DNA of 64,000 nucleotides from an uncultured Caldimonas sp. (GCF_946480305.1 NZ_CAMLJQ010000021.1:1-64000), one strand, 5' to 3'; counted from the first letter of the stretch, positions 44,134-54,251 are shown. Program-made: numbers and translations. The notes: a model not told the origin generated them from the sequence alone.

Positions 44134-44859
44134 TCAGTGCGTACCGGTCTGAGCGCGGCGCAGGCGCTCGCGGCTGTTGGACAGGTGCGTGCGCATCGCC
44201 GCGCGGGCCGCTTCAGGGTCCTGGTTGGCGATGGCGTTGTAGATGCTCTCGTGCTCGCCGTTGACGCGGCGCAGGTACTCGTGTCGCTCGGTGTCGGCCA
44301 CGCGCGCGGTGTTCACGCGCGAGCGCGGGATCAGCATGGTGCCGACGTAGCTCATCAGCTCGCCGAAATGCGGGTTCTGCGTGGCGCGGGCGATCTCGAG
44401 GTGGAAGCGGAAGTCGTGACCCACGGTGTCGCCCTCGGTTTCCACCTCGCGCTCGAAGGAGCGCAGCGCGTCGCGCATCACCTCCAGGTTCTCCTCGGTG
44501 CGGCGCACGGCAGCCAGCGCGGCGGCCTCGGTCTCGAGGCTGATGCGCAACTCCAGCACGGCGATCACGTCGCGCACCGTCGCCAACTGCTCGGGGTCGA
44601 TGCGGAAGGTGGGGGCGTCGACCACGCCGACGACGAAGGTGCCGACACCGTGCCGGGTGCGCACCAGGCCGCTGGCCTGCAGCTTGGAGATGGCCTCGCG
44701 CACGACGGTGCGGCTGACGCCGAACTCTTCCATGATCTCCGCCTCGGTCGGCAGCTTGTCGCCCGCGCGCAGGCTGCCCTCGCGGATGCGCTGGCTCAGC
44801 GTCTCGACGACACCGATGGCCAGGGTGCGGGGGCGGCGGGCAGCGGGCAGCATGTTCAT
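44134..44859 (-). CDS. FadR/GntR-family regulator
   Basis: The 241-residue protein has an N-terminal winged helix-turn-helix LRAGDKLPTEAEIMEEFGVS and RTVVREAISKLQASGLVRTR, then an FCD ligand domain (about 90-225) with the metal-binding residues of the type D....H...H (EHESIYNAIANQDPEAARAA and HDFRFHLEIARATQNPHFGE). FCD members in this setting sense uronates or aldarates. Divergent from udh across 150 bases that carry a palindromic site, so it is the expected regulator of the whole cluster. Confidence 0.87.
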   Translation of the reverse strand: MNMLPAARRPRTLAIGVVETLSQRIREGSLRAGDKLPTEAEIMEEFGVSRTVVREAISKLQASGLVRTRHGVGTFVVGVVDAPTFRIDPEQLATVRDVIAVLELRISLETEAAALAAVRRTEENLEVMRDALRSFEREVETEGDTVGHDFRFHLEIARATQNPHFGELMSYVGTMLIPRSRVNTARVADTERHEYLRRVNGEHESIYNAIANQDPEAARAAMRTHLSNSRERLRRAQTGTH

Positions 44860-44919
44860 GGAAGCTCGGGTAATCCCTGATCAAGACTTGTTGACTTTGG
44901 TCGCCTGGGACACGACCAT

Positions 44920-44934
44920 TGTTGTACGACAACA
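44920..44934. promoter_or_regulatory. GntR operator palindrome in the divergent promoter
   Basis: TGTTGT-ACG-ACAACA is a perfect inverted repeat in the 150-base region between the GntR gene and udh. Its half-sites also occur at 44014-44034, and ATACAAC at 44941-44947 may be an extra half-site. Likely bound by the FadR-type regulator. Confidence 0.6.
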
Positions 44935-45009
44935 GATGACATACAACGCGACGGTGTTCGCACTGTAGCAAAACCGATTGCCGCCACCAAGCTGCCTGAT
45001 CCCGCTGCC

Positions 45010-45834
45010 ATGACTGCCCTGCCTCCCGTTTCGCCCTTGCGTTTTTCACGTCTGCTGCTCACCGGCGCCGCCGGCGGTCTGGGCCGTGAATTGCGTGGCC
45101 GCCTCAAGCGCTATTGCGACACGCTGCGCCTGAGCGATATCGCCGACCTCGGCACCGCCGCTGCCGGCGAAGAGCTCCAGCCGGCCCGACTGGAAGACCG
45201 CGCCGCTGTTGCCGGGCTGGTGAAGGGGGTCGACGCGATCGTCCACCTCGGCGGTGTGTCGGTCGAGGCCCCGTTCGATCCCATCCTGCAGGCCAACATC
45301 GTCGGGGTGTTCAATCTGTACGAGGCGGCACGCATCCATGGTGTGAAGCGGATCGTCTTTGCCAGCTCCAACCACGTCACCGGCTTCTACCGGCAGGACG
45401 AGGTGATCGACGTCGACGCACCGATGCGCCCGGACGGCCTGTATGGCGTCAGCAAGGCCTTCGGCGAGAACCTCTCGCGCTTCTACTTCGACCGCTATGG
45501 CATCGAAACGGCATGCCTGCGCATCGGCTCGTCGTTCCCCGAGCCAAAGGACCGCCGCATGCTCGCCACCTGGATGAGCTTCGACGACCTGGAGCGTCTG
45601 GTCGTCTCGTGCCTCACCGCACCCATCGTCGGCCACAGCGTGATCTACGGCATGTCCGACAACCGCACCAAGTGGTGGGACAACACGCGCGCCGCGCACC
45701 TGGGCTATGTGCCGCAGGACAGCTCCGAGCCATTCCGTGCCGCCGTCGAAGCCCGCCAGCCGAAGCTCGACCTGACCGACCCGGCCGTGATCTACCAGGG
45801 CGGCGCCTTCGTGCGCACCGGCCCGCTGGAGTGA
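45010..45834 (+). CDS. udh: Uronate dehydrogenase
   Basis: The 274-residue short-chain dehydrogenase/epimerase-fold protein has the NAD motif LLLTGAAGGLGRELRGRLKR, substrate-proximal SSNHVTGFYRQDEVIDVDAP, and the catalytic Y-x-x-x-K in LYGVSKAFGENLSRFYFDRY. It matches NAD-dependent uronate dehydrogenase, oxidising galacturonate or glucuronate to the aldarolactone. First gene of the plus-strand half; the lactonase follows after 11 bases. Confidence 0.88.
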   Translation: MTALPPVSPLRFSRLLLTGAAGGLGRELRGRLKRYCDTLRLSDIADLGTAAAGEELQPARLEDRAAVAGLVKGVDAIVHLGGVSVEAPFDPILQANIVGVFNLYEAARIHGVKRIVFASSNHVTGFYRQDEVIDVDAPMRPDGLYGVSKAFGENLSRFYFDRYGIETACLRIGSSFPEPKDRRMLATWMSFDDLERLVVSCLTAPIVGHSVIYGMSDNRTKWWDNTRAAHLGYVPQDSSEPFRAAVEARQPKLDLTDPAVIYQGGAFVRTGPLE

Positions 45835-45845
45835 GGCGCGCGACG

Positions 45846-46721
45846 ATGGACGTGTTGTGCGAAACCCGTGATGCGGTGGGTGAAAGCCCGCTGTGGTCGG
45901 TCGCCGAACAGGCGCTGTACTGGGTCGACATCGAAGGCCGCACGATCCGGCGCTTTGCATGGGCAACCGGCAGCGTGCAATCGTGGGTGTGCGCCGAACG
46001 CGTCGGTTGCATCGCGCTCGATGCCCGGGGCGGCCTGCTCGCCGCGATGGAAACCGGCCTGTTCCATGTGAACCTGCTGCCCGACGGCACGGTGGCCGCA
46101 ACGCCGCTCGCCGGCGTGGTGCACCCGCGCGAGGGCATGCGCTTCAACGACGGCCGCTGCGACCGCGCGGGCCGCTTCTGGGCCGGCACGATGGTGCGCG
46201 ACATGTCGCTCGCTGCGCCGGCGGGCCGGTTGTATCGCTACGACGAGCGCGGCTTGTCGCAGCCGCTGGTCGATGAGCTGATCACGCCCAACGGCCTGGC
46301 CTTCAGCCCCGACGGTCGCACGATGTACCTCTCCGACTCCCACCCGACCGTGCAGCGCATCTGGGCCTTCGACCTGGACGACGAGGGCAACCCGGGGCAT
46401 CGCCGCGAGTTCGTCGACATGAACTCCTACCCGGGCCGGCCGGATGGCGCGGCCGTCGACGCCGAGGGCTGCTACTGGATCTGCGCCAACGACGCGGGGC
46501 TCGTGCACCGCTTCACGCCGCAGGGCCGGCTCGACCGCTCGATCGCCGTGCCGGTCACCAAGCCGTCGATGTGCGCGTTCGGCGGGCCGGGCCTGAACCA
46601 GATGTTCGTCACGTCGATCCAGCCCGCGCAGCCGGGCCCCGGCGAGGCGCCGCTCGCCGGGGCCGTGTTCGTGCTCGACCCCGGCGTGCAAGGCCTGCCC
46701 GAGGCCGCTTGCCGCCATTGA
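45846..46721 (+). CDS. SMP-30/gluconolactonase-like aldarolactonase
   Basis: The 291-residue beta-propeller protein begins MDVLCETRDAVGESPLWSVA. Family motifs: GESPLW with Glu (about 13), FNDGRCDRAGRFWAGTMV (Asn, Asp metal ligands), ITPNGLAFSPDGRTMYLSDS and NSYPGRPDGAAVDAEGCYW. It opens the lactone made by Udh, giving galactarate or glucarate. Eleven bases after udh; the frame upstream of 45846 is not real. Confidence 0.86.
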   Translation: MDVLCETRDAVGESPLWSVAEQALYWVDIEGRTIRRFAWATGSVQSWVCAERVGCIALDARGGLLAAMETGLFHVNLLPDGTVAATPLAGVVHPREGMRFNDGRCDRAGRFWAGTMVRDMSLAAPAGRLYRYDERGLSQPLVDELITPNGLAFSPDGRTMYLSDSHPTVQRIWAFDLDDEGNPGHRREFVDMNSYPGRPDGAAVDAEGCYWICANDAGLVHRFTPQGRLDRSIAVPVTKPSMCAFGGPGLNQMFVTSIQPAQPGPGEAPLAGAVFVLDPGVQGLPEAACRH

Positions 46722-46767
46722 CGCCGCTTTCCTTCAGACACCACATCCACGTACGGAGACAAGACAG

Positions 46768-47754
46768 ATGAAGATTCGTCGCACCCTGCTGGCCGCGGCC
46801 GCGTTCGGCCTGGCCTCGGCCTTTGCGCCGCTGCATGCCGTTGCCCAATCCATGACGCTGAAGGCGGCCGACGTGCACCCCGCCGGCTACCCCACGGTGG
46901 TGGCCGTGGAAAACATGGGCAAGAAGGCGGAAGCCGCCACCAAGGGCCGCATCAAGTTCCAGATGTTCCCCGGCAGCGTGCTCGGCGGCGAGAAGGAGAT
47001 GATCGAGCAGACGCAGATCGGCGCGATCCACCTGCTGCGCACGTCGTTGGGGCCCGTCGGCACGGTGGTGCCCGAGGTCAACGTGTTCAACATGCCTTTC
47101 GTGTTCCGCGACGTGGCGCACATGCGCGCCGTGCTCGACGGCCCGATCGGCCAGGAAATGCTGGACAAGGTCAGCGCCTCTTCCGCACGCCTGGTCGCGC
47201 TCGGCTGGATGGATGGCGGCACGCGCAGCCTCTACACCAAGAAGCCCGTGCGCAGCCCGGCTGACCTGAAGGGCCTGAAGGTCCGCATGATGGGCAACCC
47301 GCTGTTCGTCGACACGATGAACGCCATGGGCGGCAACGGCATCTCGATGGGCTATGGCGAGGTGTTCACCGCGCTGCAGACCAACGTGGTCGACGGCGCC
47401 GAGAACAACGAGCCGAGCTACTTCACGTCCAACCACTACAACACTGGCGCCAAGTACTACACGCAGACCCGGCACCTGATGATTCCCGAGCTGTTCGTGA
47501 TGTCCAAGGTCACGTGGGACAAGCTCTCCAAGGACGACCAGGCGTTGATGAAGAAGCTCGCCCGCGAAGCGCAGCTGGAGCAGCGCGCGCTGTGGGACAA
47601 GAGCGTGGCCGAATACACCGCCAAGCTCAAGGCCGCCGGCGTCGAGTTCATCGAGATCGACAACAAGGCCTTCGTCGAAGCCACCGCCCCGGTGCGCGCG
47701 AAGTACGGCGCGCAGTTCGCCGACCTGATGAAACGCATCGAAGCGGTGCGCTGA
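46768..47754 (+). CDS. TRAP transporter solute-binding protein (DctP family)
   Basis: After GGAG, ATG 46768 opens a 328-residue protein with a signal peptide ending AVAQ. DctP/TRAP pattern: KMAEAATKGRIKFQMFPGSV (about 45-65), then VFRDVAHMRAVLDGPIGQEM and the ligand-Arg segment KGLKVRMMGNPLFVDTMNAM, in which the Arg salt-bridges the substrate carboxylate. Ligand is likely a uronate or aldarate by context. Starts a DctP-DctQ-DctM operon. Confidence 0.9.
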   Translation: MKIRRTLLAAAAFGLASAFAPLHAVAQSMTLKAADVHPAGYPTVVAVENMGKKAEAATKGRIKFQMFPGSVLGGEKEMIEQTQIGAIHLLRTSLGPVGTVVPEVNVFNMPFVFRDVAHMRAVLDGPIGQEMLDKVSASSARLVALGWMDGGTRSLYTKKPVRSPADLKGLKVRMMGNPLFVDTMNAMGGNGISMGYGEVFTALQTNVVDGAENNEPSYFTSNHYNTGAKYYTQTRHLMIPELFVMSKVTWDKLSKDDQALMKKLAREAQLEQRALWDKSVAEYTAKLKAAGVEFIEIDNKAFVEATAPVRAKYGAQFADLMKRIEAVR

Positions 47755-47771
47755 ACGAGGGCTGACCGGCA

Positions 47772-48311
47772 ATGGACCACCCGCTCGTTCGTGCGCTCGA
47801 CCGCGTGTATCTCGCCGCCGTGTGGACGGCGGGCGCGGCGATCTTCCTGATGTCGCTGATCATCCCCTGGGGGGTGTTCACGCGGTATGTGCTCGGCACC
47901 GGCTCGCAGTGGCCGGAGCCGATCGCGATCCTGCTGATGATGGTGTTCACCTTCATCGGCGCGGCCGCGGCATACCGGGCCGGCTGCCACATCGCGGTGA
48001 CGATGCTCACCGACCGTCTGCCGCCGCTGGCCGCGAGCGCACTGTCGCGCCTGTGCGACGGGCTGATGGTGCTGGTGTGCCTGTTCGTCGCCGGTTATGG
48101 CGGGCGGCTGTGCCTGGAAACCATGAGCCAGTCGATCAGCGAGCTGCCGTGGCTGCCGGTCGGCGTGACGTACGCGCCGATCCCGATCGGCGCCGTGCTG
48201 ACCCTGCTGTTCGTGCTGGAGCGCATCGCGTTCGGCTCGCAGGCCGAGCGCGCCATCGTGCGCATCGAAGAACAACAACCTGCCGCCGAAGCGGCTGAGG
48301 GAGCCCGTTGA
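47772..48311 (+). CDS. TRAP transporter small membrane subunit (DctQ family)
   Basis: The 179-residue protein has four TM helices and the DctQ core WGVFTRYVLGTGSQWPEPIA. It forms the permease with the large subunit. Its TGA at 48309-48311 overlaps the next ATG by one base, and it is 17 bases past the DctP gene. Confidence 0.9.
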   Translation: MDHPLVRALDRVYLAAVWTAGAAIFLMSLIIPWGVFTRYVLGTGSQWPEPIAILLMMVFTFIGAAAAYRAGCHIAVTMLTDRLPPLAASALSRLCDGLMVLVCLFVAGYGGRLCLETMSQSISELPWLPVGVTYAPIPIGAVLTLLFVLERIAFGSQAERAIVRIEEQQPAAEAAEGAR

Positions 48312-49594
48312 TGGACGCCTTCGTGCTGCTCGGCAGCTTCTTCGTGCTGATGATCATCGGCGTGCCGGTGGCCTATTCGCTGGGCCTCGCGTCGCTGATC
48401 GGTGCGCTGTGGATCGAAATCCCGCTCGACGCGGTGATGATCCAGCTCGCCGCGGGCGTCAACAAGTTTTCGCTGCTGGCCATCCCCTTCTTCGTCCTGG
48501 CAGGGGCGATCATGGCCGAAGGGGGGATGGCCCGCCGCCTCGTCGCCTTCGCGGGCGTGCTGGTCGGCTTCATCCGCGGCGGACTCTCGCTCGTCAACAT
48601 CCTCGCATCGACCTTCTTCGGCGCCATCTCCGGCTCGTCGGTGGCCGATACCGCCTCGGTCGGCACCGTGCTGATCCCCGAGATGGAAAAGCGCGGCTAC
48701 CCACGCTCGTTCGCGGCGGCAGTCACGGTGAGCGGCTCGGTGCAGGCCATCCTGATCCCGCCCAGCCACAACGCGGTGCTGTATTCGCTGGCCGCGGGCG
48801 GCACCGTGTCGATCGCGGCGCTGTTCATGGCGGGCGTGCTGCCGGGGCTGTTGATGGGGTTGACGCTGGCGGGCTTGTGCCTGCTGATCGCGCGCAAGAA
48901 CGACTACCCCAAGGGCGAGGTCATTCCGCTCAGGCAGGCGCTGAAGATCTGCGGGGAGGCGATGTGGGGCCTGATGACGATGGTCATCATCCTCGGCGGC
49001 ATCCTCACGGGCGTGTTCACGGCCAACGAGTCGGCATCGATCGCCGTGCTGTGGGCCTTCTTCGTGACGATGTTCGTGTATCGCGACTACAAGTGGCGCG
49101 ACCTGCCCAAGCTCGTGCACCGCACGGTGAAGACGGTCACCGTGGTGATGATCCTGATCGGCTTCGCGGCGACCTTCGGCTACCTGATGACGCTGATGCA
49201 GATCCCGCTGAAGGTGACCGAGTTCTTCACCAGCGTGTCCGACAACAAGTACGTGATCCTGATGATGATCAACGTGATGCTGCTCGTGCTGGGCACGTTG
49301 ATGGACATGTCGCCGCTGATCCTGATCTGCACGCCCATCCTGCTGCCGGTGGTGAAGATGCTGGGCGTGGACCCGGTGCATTTCGGGATGATCATGATGG
49401 TCAACCTCGGCATCGGGCTCATCACGCCGCCGGTGGGCACGGTGCTGTTCGTCGGCAGCGCGGTGGCCAAGCTCAAGATCGGCGTGGTGACGAAGGCGAT
49501 GATGCCGTTCTTCATGGCGCTGTTCATCGTGCTGCTGATGGTCACGTACATGCCGTGGCTGTCGTTGTGGTTGCCCCGCCTTCTGGGGCTTTAG
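48311..49594 (+). CDS. TRAP transporter large permease (DctM family)
   Basis: The 427-residue protein begins MDAFVLLGSFFVLMIIGVPV, with about 12 TM helices and DctM signatures: RGGLSLVNILASTFFGAISG, SGSSVADTASVGTVLIPEM, MVNLGIGLITPPVGTVLFVG. It carries the substrate with a Na+ gradient, delivered by DctP. A TTG three bases upstream is an alternative start. It ends the transporter operon; a hairpin follows. Confidence 0.92.
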   Translation: MDAFVLLGSFFVLMIIGVPVAYSLGLASLIGALWIEIPLDAVMIQLAAGVNKFSLLAIPFFVLAGAIMAEGGMARRLVAFAGVLVGFIRGGLSLVNILASTFFGAISGSSVADTASVGTVLIPEMEKRGYPRSFAAAVTVSGSVQAILIPPSHNAVLYSLAAGGTVSIAALFMAGVLPGLLMGLTLAGLCLLIARKNDYPKGEVIPLRQALKICGEAMWGLMTMVIILGGILTGVFTANESASIAVLWAFFVTMFVYRDYKWRDLPKLVHRTVKTVTVVMILIGFAATFGYLMTLMQIPLKVTEFFTSVSDNKYVILMMINVMLLVLGTLMDMSPLILICTPILLPVVKMLGVDPVHFGMIMMVNLGIGLITPPVGTVLFVGSAVAKLKIGVVTKAMMPFFMALFIVLLMVTYMPWLSLWLPRLLGL

Positions 49595-49604
49595 ACCCCC
49601 CCTA

Positions 49605-49630
49605 CGGCCTTCGGCCGCCCCCCAAGGGGG
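49605..49630. terminator. Hairpin cluster after the TRAP operon
   Basis: CGGCC-TTC-GGCCG (49605-49617) is followed by CCCCC-AA-GGGGG (49619-49630). This is a compact GC-rich pair of stems in the 125-base gap after the transporter genes. Similar modules are common intergenic elements in Burkholderiales. It could terminate the TRAP operon or be a dispersed repeat. Confidence 0.55.
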
Positions 49631-49719
49631 CGCCGCTGGCGGACCGGCGGAGCCGGATCCGCGGCGGCACTCGAAACAGAAGCCGAAGCGTGCGGACTTG
49701 ATTGCGTGAAGGAGACCTC

Positions 49720-50691
49720 ATGAAGATCGCTCGTCGCCAACTGTTCACCGTGATTGCTTGCTTGGCTGTGCCGTTCTCGGTGCATGCTCAGGACGCCTGG
49801 CCTTCCAAGCCCGTGCGCATCGTCGTGCCGTTCGCGGCGGGTGGTACGTCGGACATCCTGGCGCGTGCGCTGGCCGAAAAGCTGCAGGCGTCGTTGAAGC
49901 AGACGGTGCTGGTCGAGAACAAGGCAGGGGCCGGTGGCGTGATCGGGGCGGACAGCGTTGCGAAGTCGGCGCCGGACGGCTACACGTTCCTGCTGGGCAC
50001 GATCGCGAGCCATGCGATCAATCCGGCGCTGCAGCCGAAGATGCCGTATGACGCGGGCAAGGACTTCTCGCCGGTGATCCTGCTCGGCAGCATCTCCAAC
50101 GTGCTGCTGGTCGGTGCCAACCAGCCATACAAGAACGTGCAGGACGTGATCGCCGCCGCCAAGGCGCAGCCGGGCGGCCTGCCGTTTGCGTCGGCGGGGC
50201 AGGGCAGCTCGCAACACATGTCGGGCGAAACCTTCCGCCTGCTGGCCAAGGCCGAACTGACGCACGTGCCCTACAAGGGCAGCGCACCGGCGGTGCAGGA
50301 CGTGATCGGCGGGCAGATCCCGATGAGCTTCGAGACCGTCACGGTGGCGCTGCCGCACGTGCAGAGCGGGCGGGTGCGGGCGCTGGCGGTCACATCCGCC
50401 AGGCGCAGCCCGGTGATGCCCAACGTGCCGACGCTGCAAGAGGCCGGCGTGCCGGGCTTCGACGTGGCGAGTTGGCAGGCACTGTATGCACCGGCCGGCA
50501 CGCCGCCGGCCATCGTGCAGCGCATGAACGCGGAGATCGCGAAGATCATCGCGATGCCGGACATGAAAGCGAAGATGGAAGGCCTGGGCCTGGAGCATGC
50601 GCCCAACACGCCGGAGCAGTTCGCCGAGTTCGGCCGCAACGAGATCGCGAAATGGACCCGCATCGTCAAGGAGGGCAACGTCAAGCCATGA
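49720..50691 (+). CDS. Bug/TctC-family substrate-binding protein
   Basis: ATG 49720 follows AAGGAGA; the upstream start lacks a site. 323 residues with a signal peptide ending VHAQ, then the Bug signatures [20 protein letters not shown] and [10 protein letters not shown], and [20 protein letters not shown]. Second Bug receptor of the cluster, also without a TctAB permease. Its TGA overlaps the garD start (ATGA). Confidence 0.86.
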   Translation: MKIARRQLFTVIACLAVPFSVHAQDAWPSKPVRIVVPFAAGGTSDILARALAEKLQASLKQTVLVENKAGAGGVIGADSVAKSAPDGYTFLLGTIASHAINPALQPKMPYDAGKDFSPVILLGSISNVLLVGANQPYKNVQDVIAAAKAQPGGLPFASAGQGSSQHMSGETFRLLAKAELTHVPYKGSAPAVQDVIGGQIPMSFETVTVALPHVQSGRVRALAVTSARRSPVMPNVPTLQEAGVPGFDVASWQALYAPAGTPPAIVQRMNAEIAKIIAMPDMKAKMEGLGLEHAPNTPEQFAEFGRNEIAKWTRIVKEGNVKP

Positions 50692-52244
50692 CCACCCGCG
50701 CACCGCTCTACATCCGCATGCACGAGCGCGACAACGTCGCGATCGTCGCCAACGACGGCGGCCTGCCGGCCGGCACCGCCTTCCCGTGCGGCCTGACGCT
50801 GCGCGAGCACGTGCCGCAGGGCCACAAGGTGGCGCTGGTCGACCTGCCGGCCGGGGCAGCGGTGCGTCGCTACGACGTGCCGATCGGCTATGCGGTGCGC
50901 GACATCCCCGCCGGCAGCTGGGTGCACGAGCGGCTGCTGCAGATGCCCGAGGCGCGCTCGCTCGAAGCGCTGCCGATGGCGAACCGGCGAACCGAGCCGC
51001 TGCAGCCCCTGGACGGCTACACCTTCGAGGGCTATCGCAACGCCGACGGCTCGGTCGGCACGCGCAACATCCTCGCGATCACGACCACGGTGCAATGCGT
51101 CGCCGGGGTGGTCGACGTGGCGGTGCGGCGCATCAAGGCCGAGCTGCTGCCCCAGTTCCCGAACGTCGACGACGTGGTCGGGCTGGAGCACAGCTATGGC
51201 TGCGGTGTCGCGATCGACGCGCCCGATGCGGTGGTGCCGATCCGCACGTTGCGCAACATCAGCCTCAACCCCAACTTCGGTGGCGAGGTGATGGTGGTGA
51301 GCCTGGGCTGCGAGAAGCTGCAGCCGGAGCGGATGCTGCCGCCGGGCTCGCTGCCGATCCGCGATGCGCGCGGCGAGGAGCCGGGGCTCGACGTGGTGTG
51401 CCTGCAGGACGAGGCGCACGTCGGTTTCATGTCGATGATCGATGCGATCGTGGCGCAGGCGCGGCCGCACCTCGAGCGACTGAACGCCCGGCGGCGCGAA
51501 ACCTGCCCGGCCTCCGAGCTGGTGGTCGGCGTGCAATGCGGCGGCAGCGACGCGTTTTCCGGCGTCACCGCTAACCCGGCGGTCGGCTTTGCGACGGACC
51601 TGCTGGTGCGCGCGGGTGCGACGGTGATGTTTTCCGAAGTGACCGAGGTGCGCGACGCGATCGACCAGCTCACCGCCCGCGCGACCACGCCGCAGGTGGC
51701 CGAAGCCATGGTGCGCGAGATGGCCTGGTACGACGCCTACCTGAAGCGCGGCCAGGTCGACCGCAGCGCCAACACGACGCCCGGCAACAAGAAGGGCGGG
51801 CTGTCCAACATCGTGGAGAAGGCGATGGGCTCCATCGTCAAGTCGGGCACGGCGCCGATCTCCGGCGTGTTGCCGCCCGGCGAGAAGCTCAAGACGCGCG
51901 GACTGGTCTATGCCGCGACGCCGGCCAGCGACTTCATCTGCGGCACGCTGCAATTGGCGGCGGGCATGAACCTGCACGTGTTCACGACCGGTCGCGGCAC
52001 GCCGTATGGCCTGGCGCCGTGCCCGGTGATCAAGGTGGCGACGCGCACCGACCTCGCCCGCCGCTGGCACGACCTGATGGACGTGAACGCCGGCCGCATC
52101 GCCGACGGCGAGGCCGGCATCGAGGACGTGGGCTGGGAGCTGTTCCACCTGATGCTGGACGTGGCCAGTGGCCGCAAGACCTGGGCCGAGCACTGGAAGC
52201 TGCACAACGCGCTGGTGCTGTTCAACCCGGCGCCGGTGACTTGA
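50688..52244 (+). CDS. garD: Galactarate dehydratase
   Basis: The 518-residue protein matches GarD/UxaA family across its length: [20 protein letters not shown] at the start, [33 protein letters not shown], and [20 protein letters not shown]. It dehydrates galactarate to 5-keto-4-deoxy-glucarate, the KdgD substrate. No glucarate dehydratase is in the window, so galacturonate is the likelier route. Its start overlaps the Bug gene stop. Confidence 0.9.
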   Translation: MTTRAPLYIRMHERDNVAIVANDGGLPAGTAFPCGLTLREHVPQGHKVALVDLPAGAAVRRYDVPIGYAVRDIPAGSWVHERLLQMPEARSLEALPMANRRTEPLQPLDGYTFEGYRNADGSVGTRNILAITTTVQCVAGVVDVAVRRIKAELLPQFPNVDDVVGLEHSYGCGVAIDAPDAVVPIRTLRNISLNPNFGGEVMVVSLGCEKLQPERMLPPGSLPIRDARGEEPGLDVVCLQDEAHVGFMSMIDAIVAQARPHLERLNARRRETCPASELVVGVQCGGSDAFSGVTANPAVGFATDLLVRAGATVMFSEVTEVRDAIDQLTARATTPQVAEAMVREMAWYDAYLKRGQVDRSANTTPGNKKGGLSNIVEKAMGSIVKSGTAPISGVLPPGEKLKTRGLVYAATPASDFICGTLQLAAGMNLHVFTTGRGTPYGLAPCPVIKVATRTDLARRWHDLMDVNAGRIADGEAGIEDVGWELFHLMLDVASGRKTWAEHWKLHNALVLFNPAPVT

Positions 52245-52288
52245 GGGCGCTATCCTCGCGGCACCCGTTGCCGCCAAGGATCGACCTC

Positions 52289-53542
52289 ATGGAAGAGCTC
52301 TCCTACCGCACGCCCGCCTTCGAAGAGGCGCTCGCCCGCCTGCCGGCCGCGCCGCCTTCCGACGTGGCCACCGACGAAGACTACTGGGATGCGGTGCGCT
52401 CGCTGTACCGCGTGCAGGACCGGTTGGTGAACCTGGAGAACGGCTATTGGGGCGTGATGCCCGAGCCAGTGAAGTCCGTGTATGCCTGGTGGACCGAGCG
52501 CATCAACACCGAGAACAGCGTGTGGGTGCGTGAGCGCTGGTCGGCGGCTTTGGAGGCCGTGCGCGCCGACGTGGCGGCATCACTGGGCTGCGAAACCGAC
52601 GAGATCGTGCTGACGCGCGGCGCGACCGAGGCCATGCTGGCGCTGATCGGCGGCTACAACCGGCTGCAGCCCGGCGACACCGTGCTGTATTGCGACCTCG
52701 ACTACCCGGCGATGCGCCATGCGATGGCGTGGCTGCGCGAGCGGCGCGGCGTGGAGCCGGTGTGCTTCAACATCCCGGAGCCCGCCACGCGCCAAAGCGT
52801 GATCGCCGCCTACGAGGAACAGCTGCGCCTGCACCCGCGCACGCGGCTGGTGCTGCTCACCCACCTGAGCCACAGCACCGGGCTGGTGATGCCGGTGCAC
52901 GAGCTCACCGAGCTGGCCCGCCAGGCGGGAGCCGAGACACTGGTCGACGCGGCGCATTCCTGGGGCCAGCTCGACTTCCGGCCGCAGGACCTCGGCGCAT
53001 CGTATGCGGCCTTCAACCTGCACAAGTGGATCGCAGCGCCCCTCGGCTGCGGCTGCATCTACATCCGGCGCGGCTCGCTCGCCGCGATCGACCCGTATTT
53101 CGGTGACCGCGACTACGGGGCGGACGACATCCGATCGCGCATCCACACCGGCTCCCCGAACTTCGCCGCATGGCTCACGCTGCCGGCGGCCTTGCAAGTG
53201 CACCGCCGCATCACGGCGGCAGCCAAGCATGCCCGCCTGAGCCACCTGCGCAGCTTGTGGACCGGGCCGGCGAGGGCGCTGCCGGGCGTGCAGGTGCTGA
53301 CGCCCGACGAGCCCGGCATGGCCGCCGGCATTGCTGCCTTCCGGCTGGCCGGCAAAGGGAGCGCAGCCGACAACGACGCGATCGTGGCGACCCTGAAGGA
53401 GCGCCACGGCGTGCTCACCGTTCGCCGCGACGGGCCGGCCGCCGGGAACGCGGTGCGGGTCACGCCGGCGCTGTACACCCGGCCGGAGGATGTGCGGCAA
53501 CTCGTGCGGGGGCTCGAAGCGGTCGCTGTGGTCAGTGGCTGA
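52289..53542 (+). CDS. Class V aminotransferase-fold PLP enzyme
   Basis: ATG 52289 follows AAGGA. The 417-residue protein has the PLP pattern of the class V group: a Thr-Arg-Gly-Ala block in EIVLTRGATEAMLALIGGYN, VDAAHSWGQLDFRPQDLGAS (Asp-His pair), and Lys in SYAAFNLHKWIAAPLGCGCI (about 246). Isopenicillin-N-epimerase-like. Forty-four bases after garD and in line with the cluster, but not a known step of the pathway; substrate unknown. Confidence 0.82.
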   Translation: MEELSYRTPAFEEALARLPAAPPSDVATDEDYWDAVRSLYRVQDRLVNLENGYWGVMPEPVKSVYAWWTERINTENSVWVRERWSAALEAVRADVAASLGCETDEIVLTRGATEAMLALIGGYNRLQPGDTVLYCDLDYPAMRHAMAWLRERRGVEPVCFNIPEPATRQSVIAAYEEQLRLHPRTRLVLLTHLSHSTGLVMPVHELTELARQAGAETLVDAAHSWGQLDFRPQDLGASYAAFNLHKWIAAPLGCGCIYIRRGSLAAIDPYFGDRDYGADDIRSRIHTGSPNFAAWLTLPAALQVHRRITAAAKHARLSHLRSLWTGPARALPGVQVLTPDEPGMAAGIAAFRLAGKGSAADNDAIVATLKERHGVLTVRRDGPAAGNAVRVTPALYTRPEDVRQLVRGLEAVAVVSG

Positions 53543-53545
53543 GAC

Positions 53546-54223
53546 TCACGCCGGCAGCACCGCCTGCAGCGAACGCACGCATGCCCGTCCGCTGTGCAGG
53601 TGGCGACCATCGCGGTCCAGCAACCTCGCCATCAGTCCGGCCTGCAGGGCGGCGTCGTAGTCCAGCTCGGGCGAATCGCCGACCATCAGCGCGTCGGCGG
53701 GCTCGACGCCGAACGCCTCCACTACCGTGTGAAAGGCTTGCACCAGCGGCTTGCTCACACCCATCTCCTCGCCGATGGCGACGTGCTCGACCATACCGTC
53801 CAGCCCGGTCGCCTTGAGTTTGCGGCGCTGCCCGTCGGAGGGGCCATTGGTCAGCACAGCGGTGCGCAACCCCCTTTCTCGCAGCGCCGCCAGCACCGGC
53901 ATCACGTCTTCGTAAAGGTGGGGGCGGTCATTGACGCAGTCCATGAAACACCGGTTGAGTTGCTCCACCAGGCCGTGCGGCGCAGCAAGACCCAGGGTCT
54001 CGAACGGATCGCTGAAGCGCCGCAGGCGGTACTCCTGCCGTGTCAGCTTGCCTTGCTCGAAGAGCGTGAACAGCGGTCGGTCCAGTCGCGAGCATGCGTC
54101 GAGATAGGGCTGGGCCTCGATGCTGTTGCGCTGCAGCAGTTCGGCCAGCAGGGCGTACGCGGCCTGGCGAGTCAGCGCGAAGTTGATGAGTGTGTCGTCG
54201 AGGTCGAAGATCACCAGTTTCAC
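53546..54223 (-). CDS. HAD-superfamily hydrolase
   Basis: GTG 54223 follows GGGAGAA. The 225-residue protein begins with motif I VIFDLDDTLINFALTR (nucleophile Asp and general acid Asp), then TNGPSDGQRRKLKATGLDGM (motif II), a Lys in GVSKPLVQAFH (motif III) and VGDSPELDYDAALQAGLMA (motif IV). Phosphatase of the HAD-IA type (phosphoglycolate-phosphatase-like); substrate not known. Convergent with the PLP gene. Confidence 0.86.
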   Translation of the reverse strand: MKLVIFDLDDTLINFALTRQAAYALLAELLQRNSIEAQPYLDACSRLDRPLFTLFEQGKLTRQEYRLRRFSDPFETLGLAAPHGLVEQLNRCFMDCVNDRPHLYEDVMPVLAALRERGLRTAVLTNGPSDGQRRKLKATGLDGMVEHVAIGEEMGVSKPLVQAFHTVVEAFGVEPADALMVGDSPELDYDAALQAGLMARLLDRDGRHLHSGRACVRSLQAVLPA

Positions 54224-54251
54224 GTTGCGTTTTCTCCCGAGAGGGCCTGGT

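Noticed and set aside
50271..52277. Open minus-strand frame of 668 codons
   Set aside because: A shadow of garD and the Bug gene; the protein is His/Arg-rich with no family likeness.
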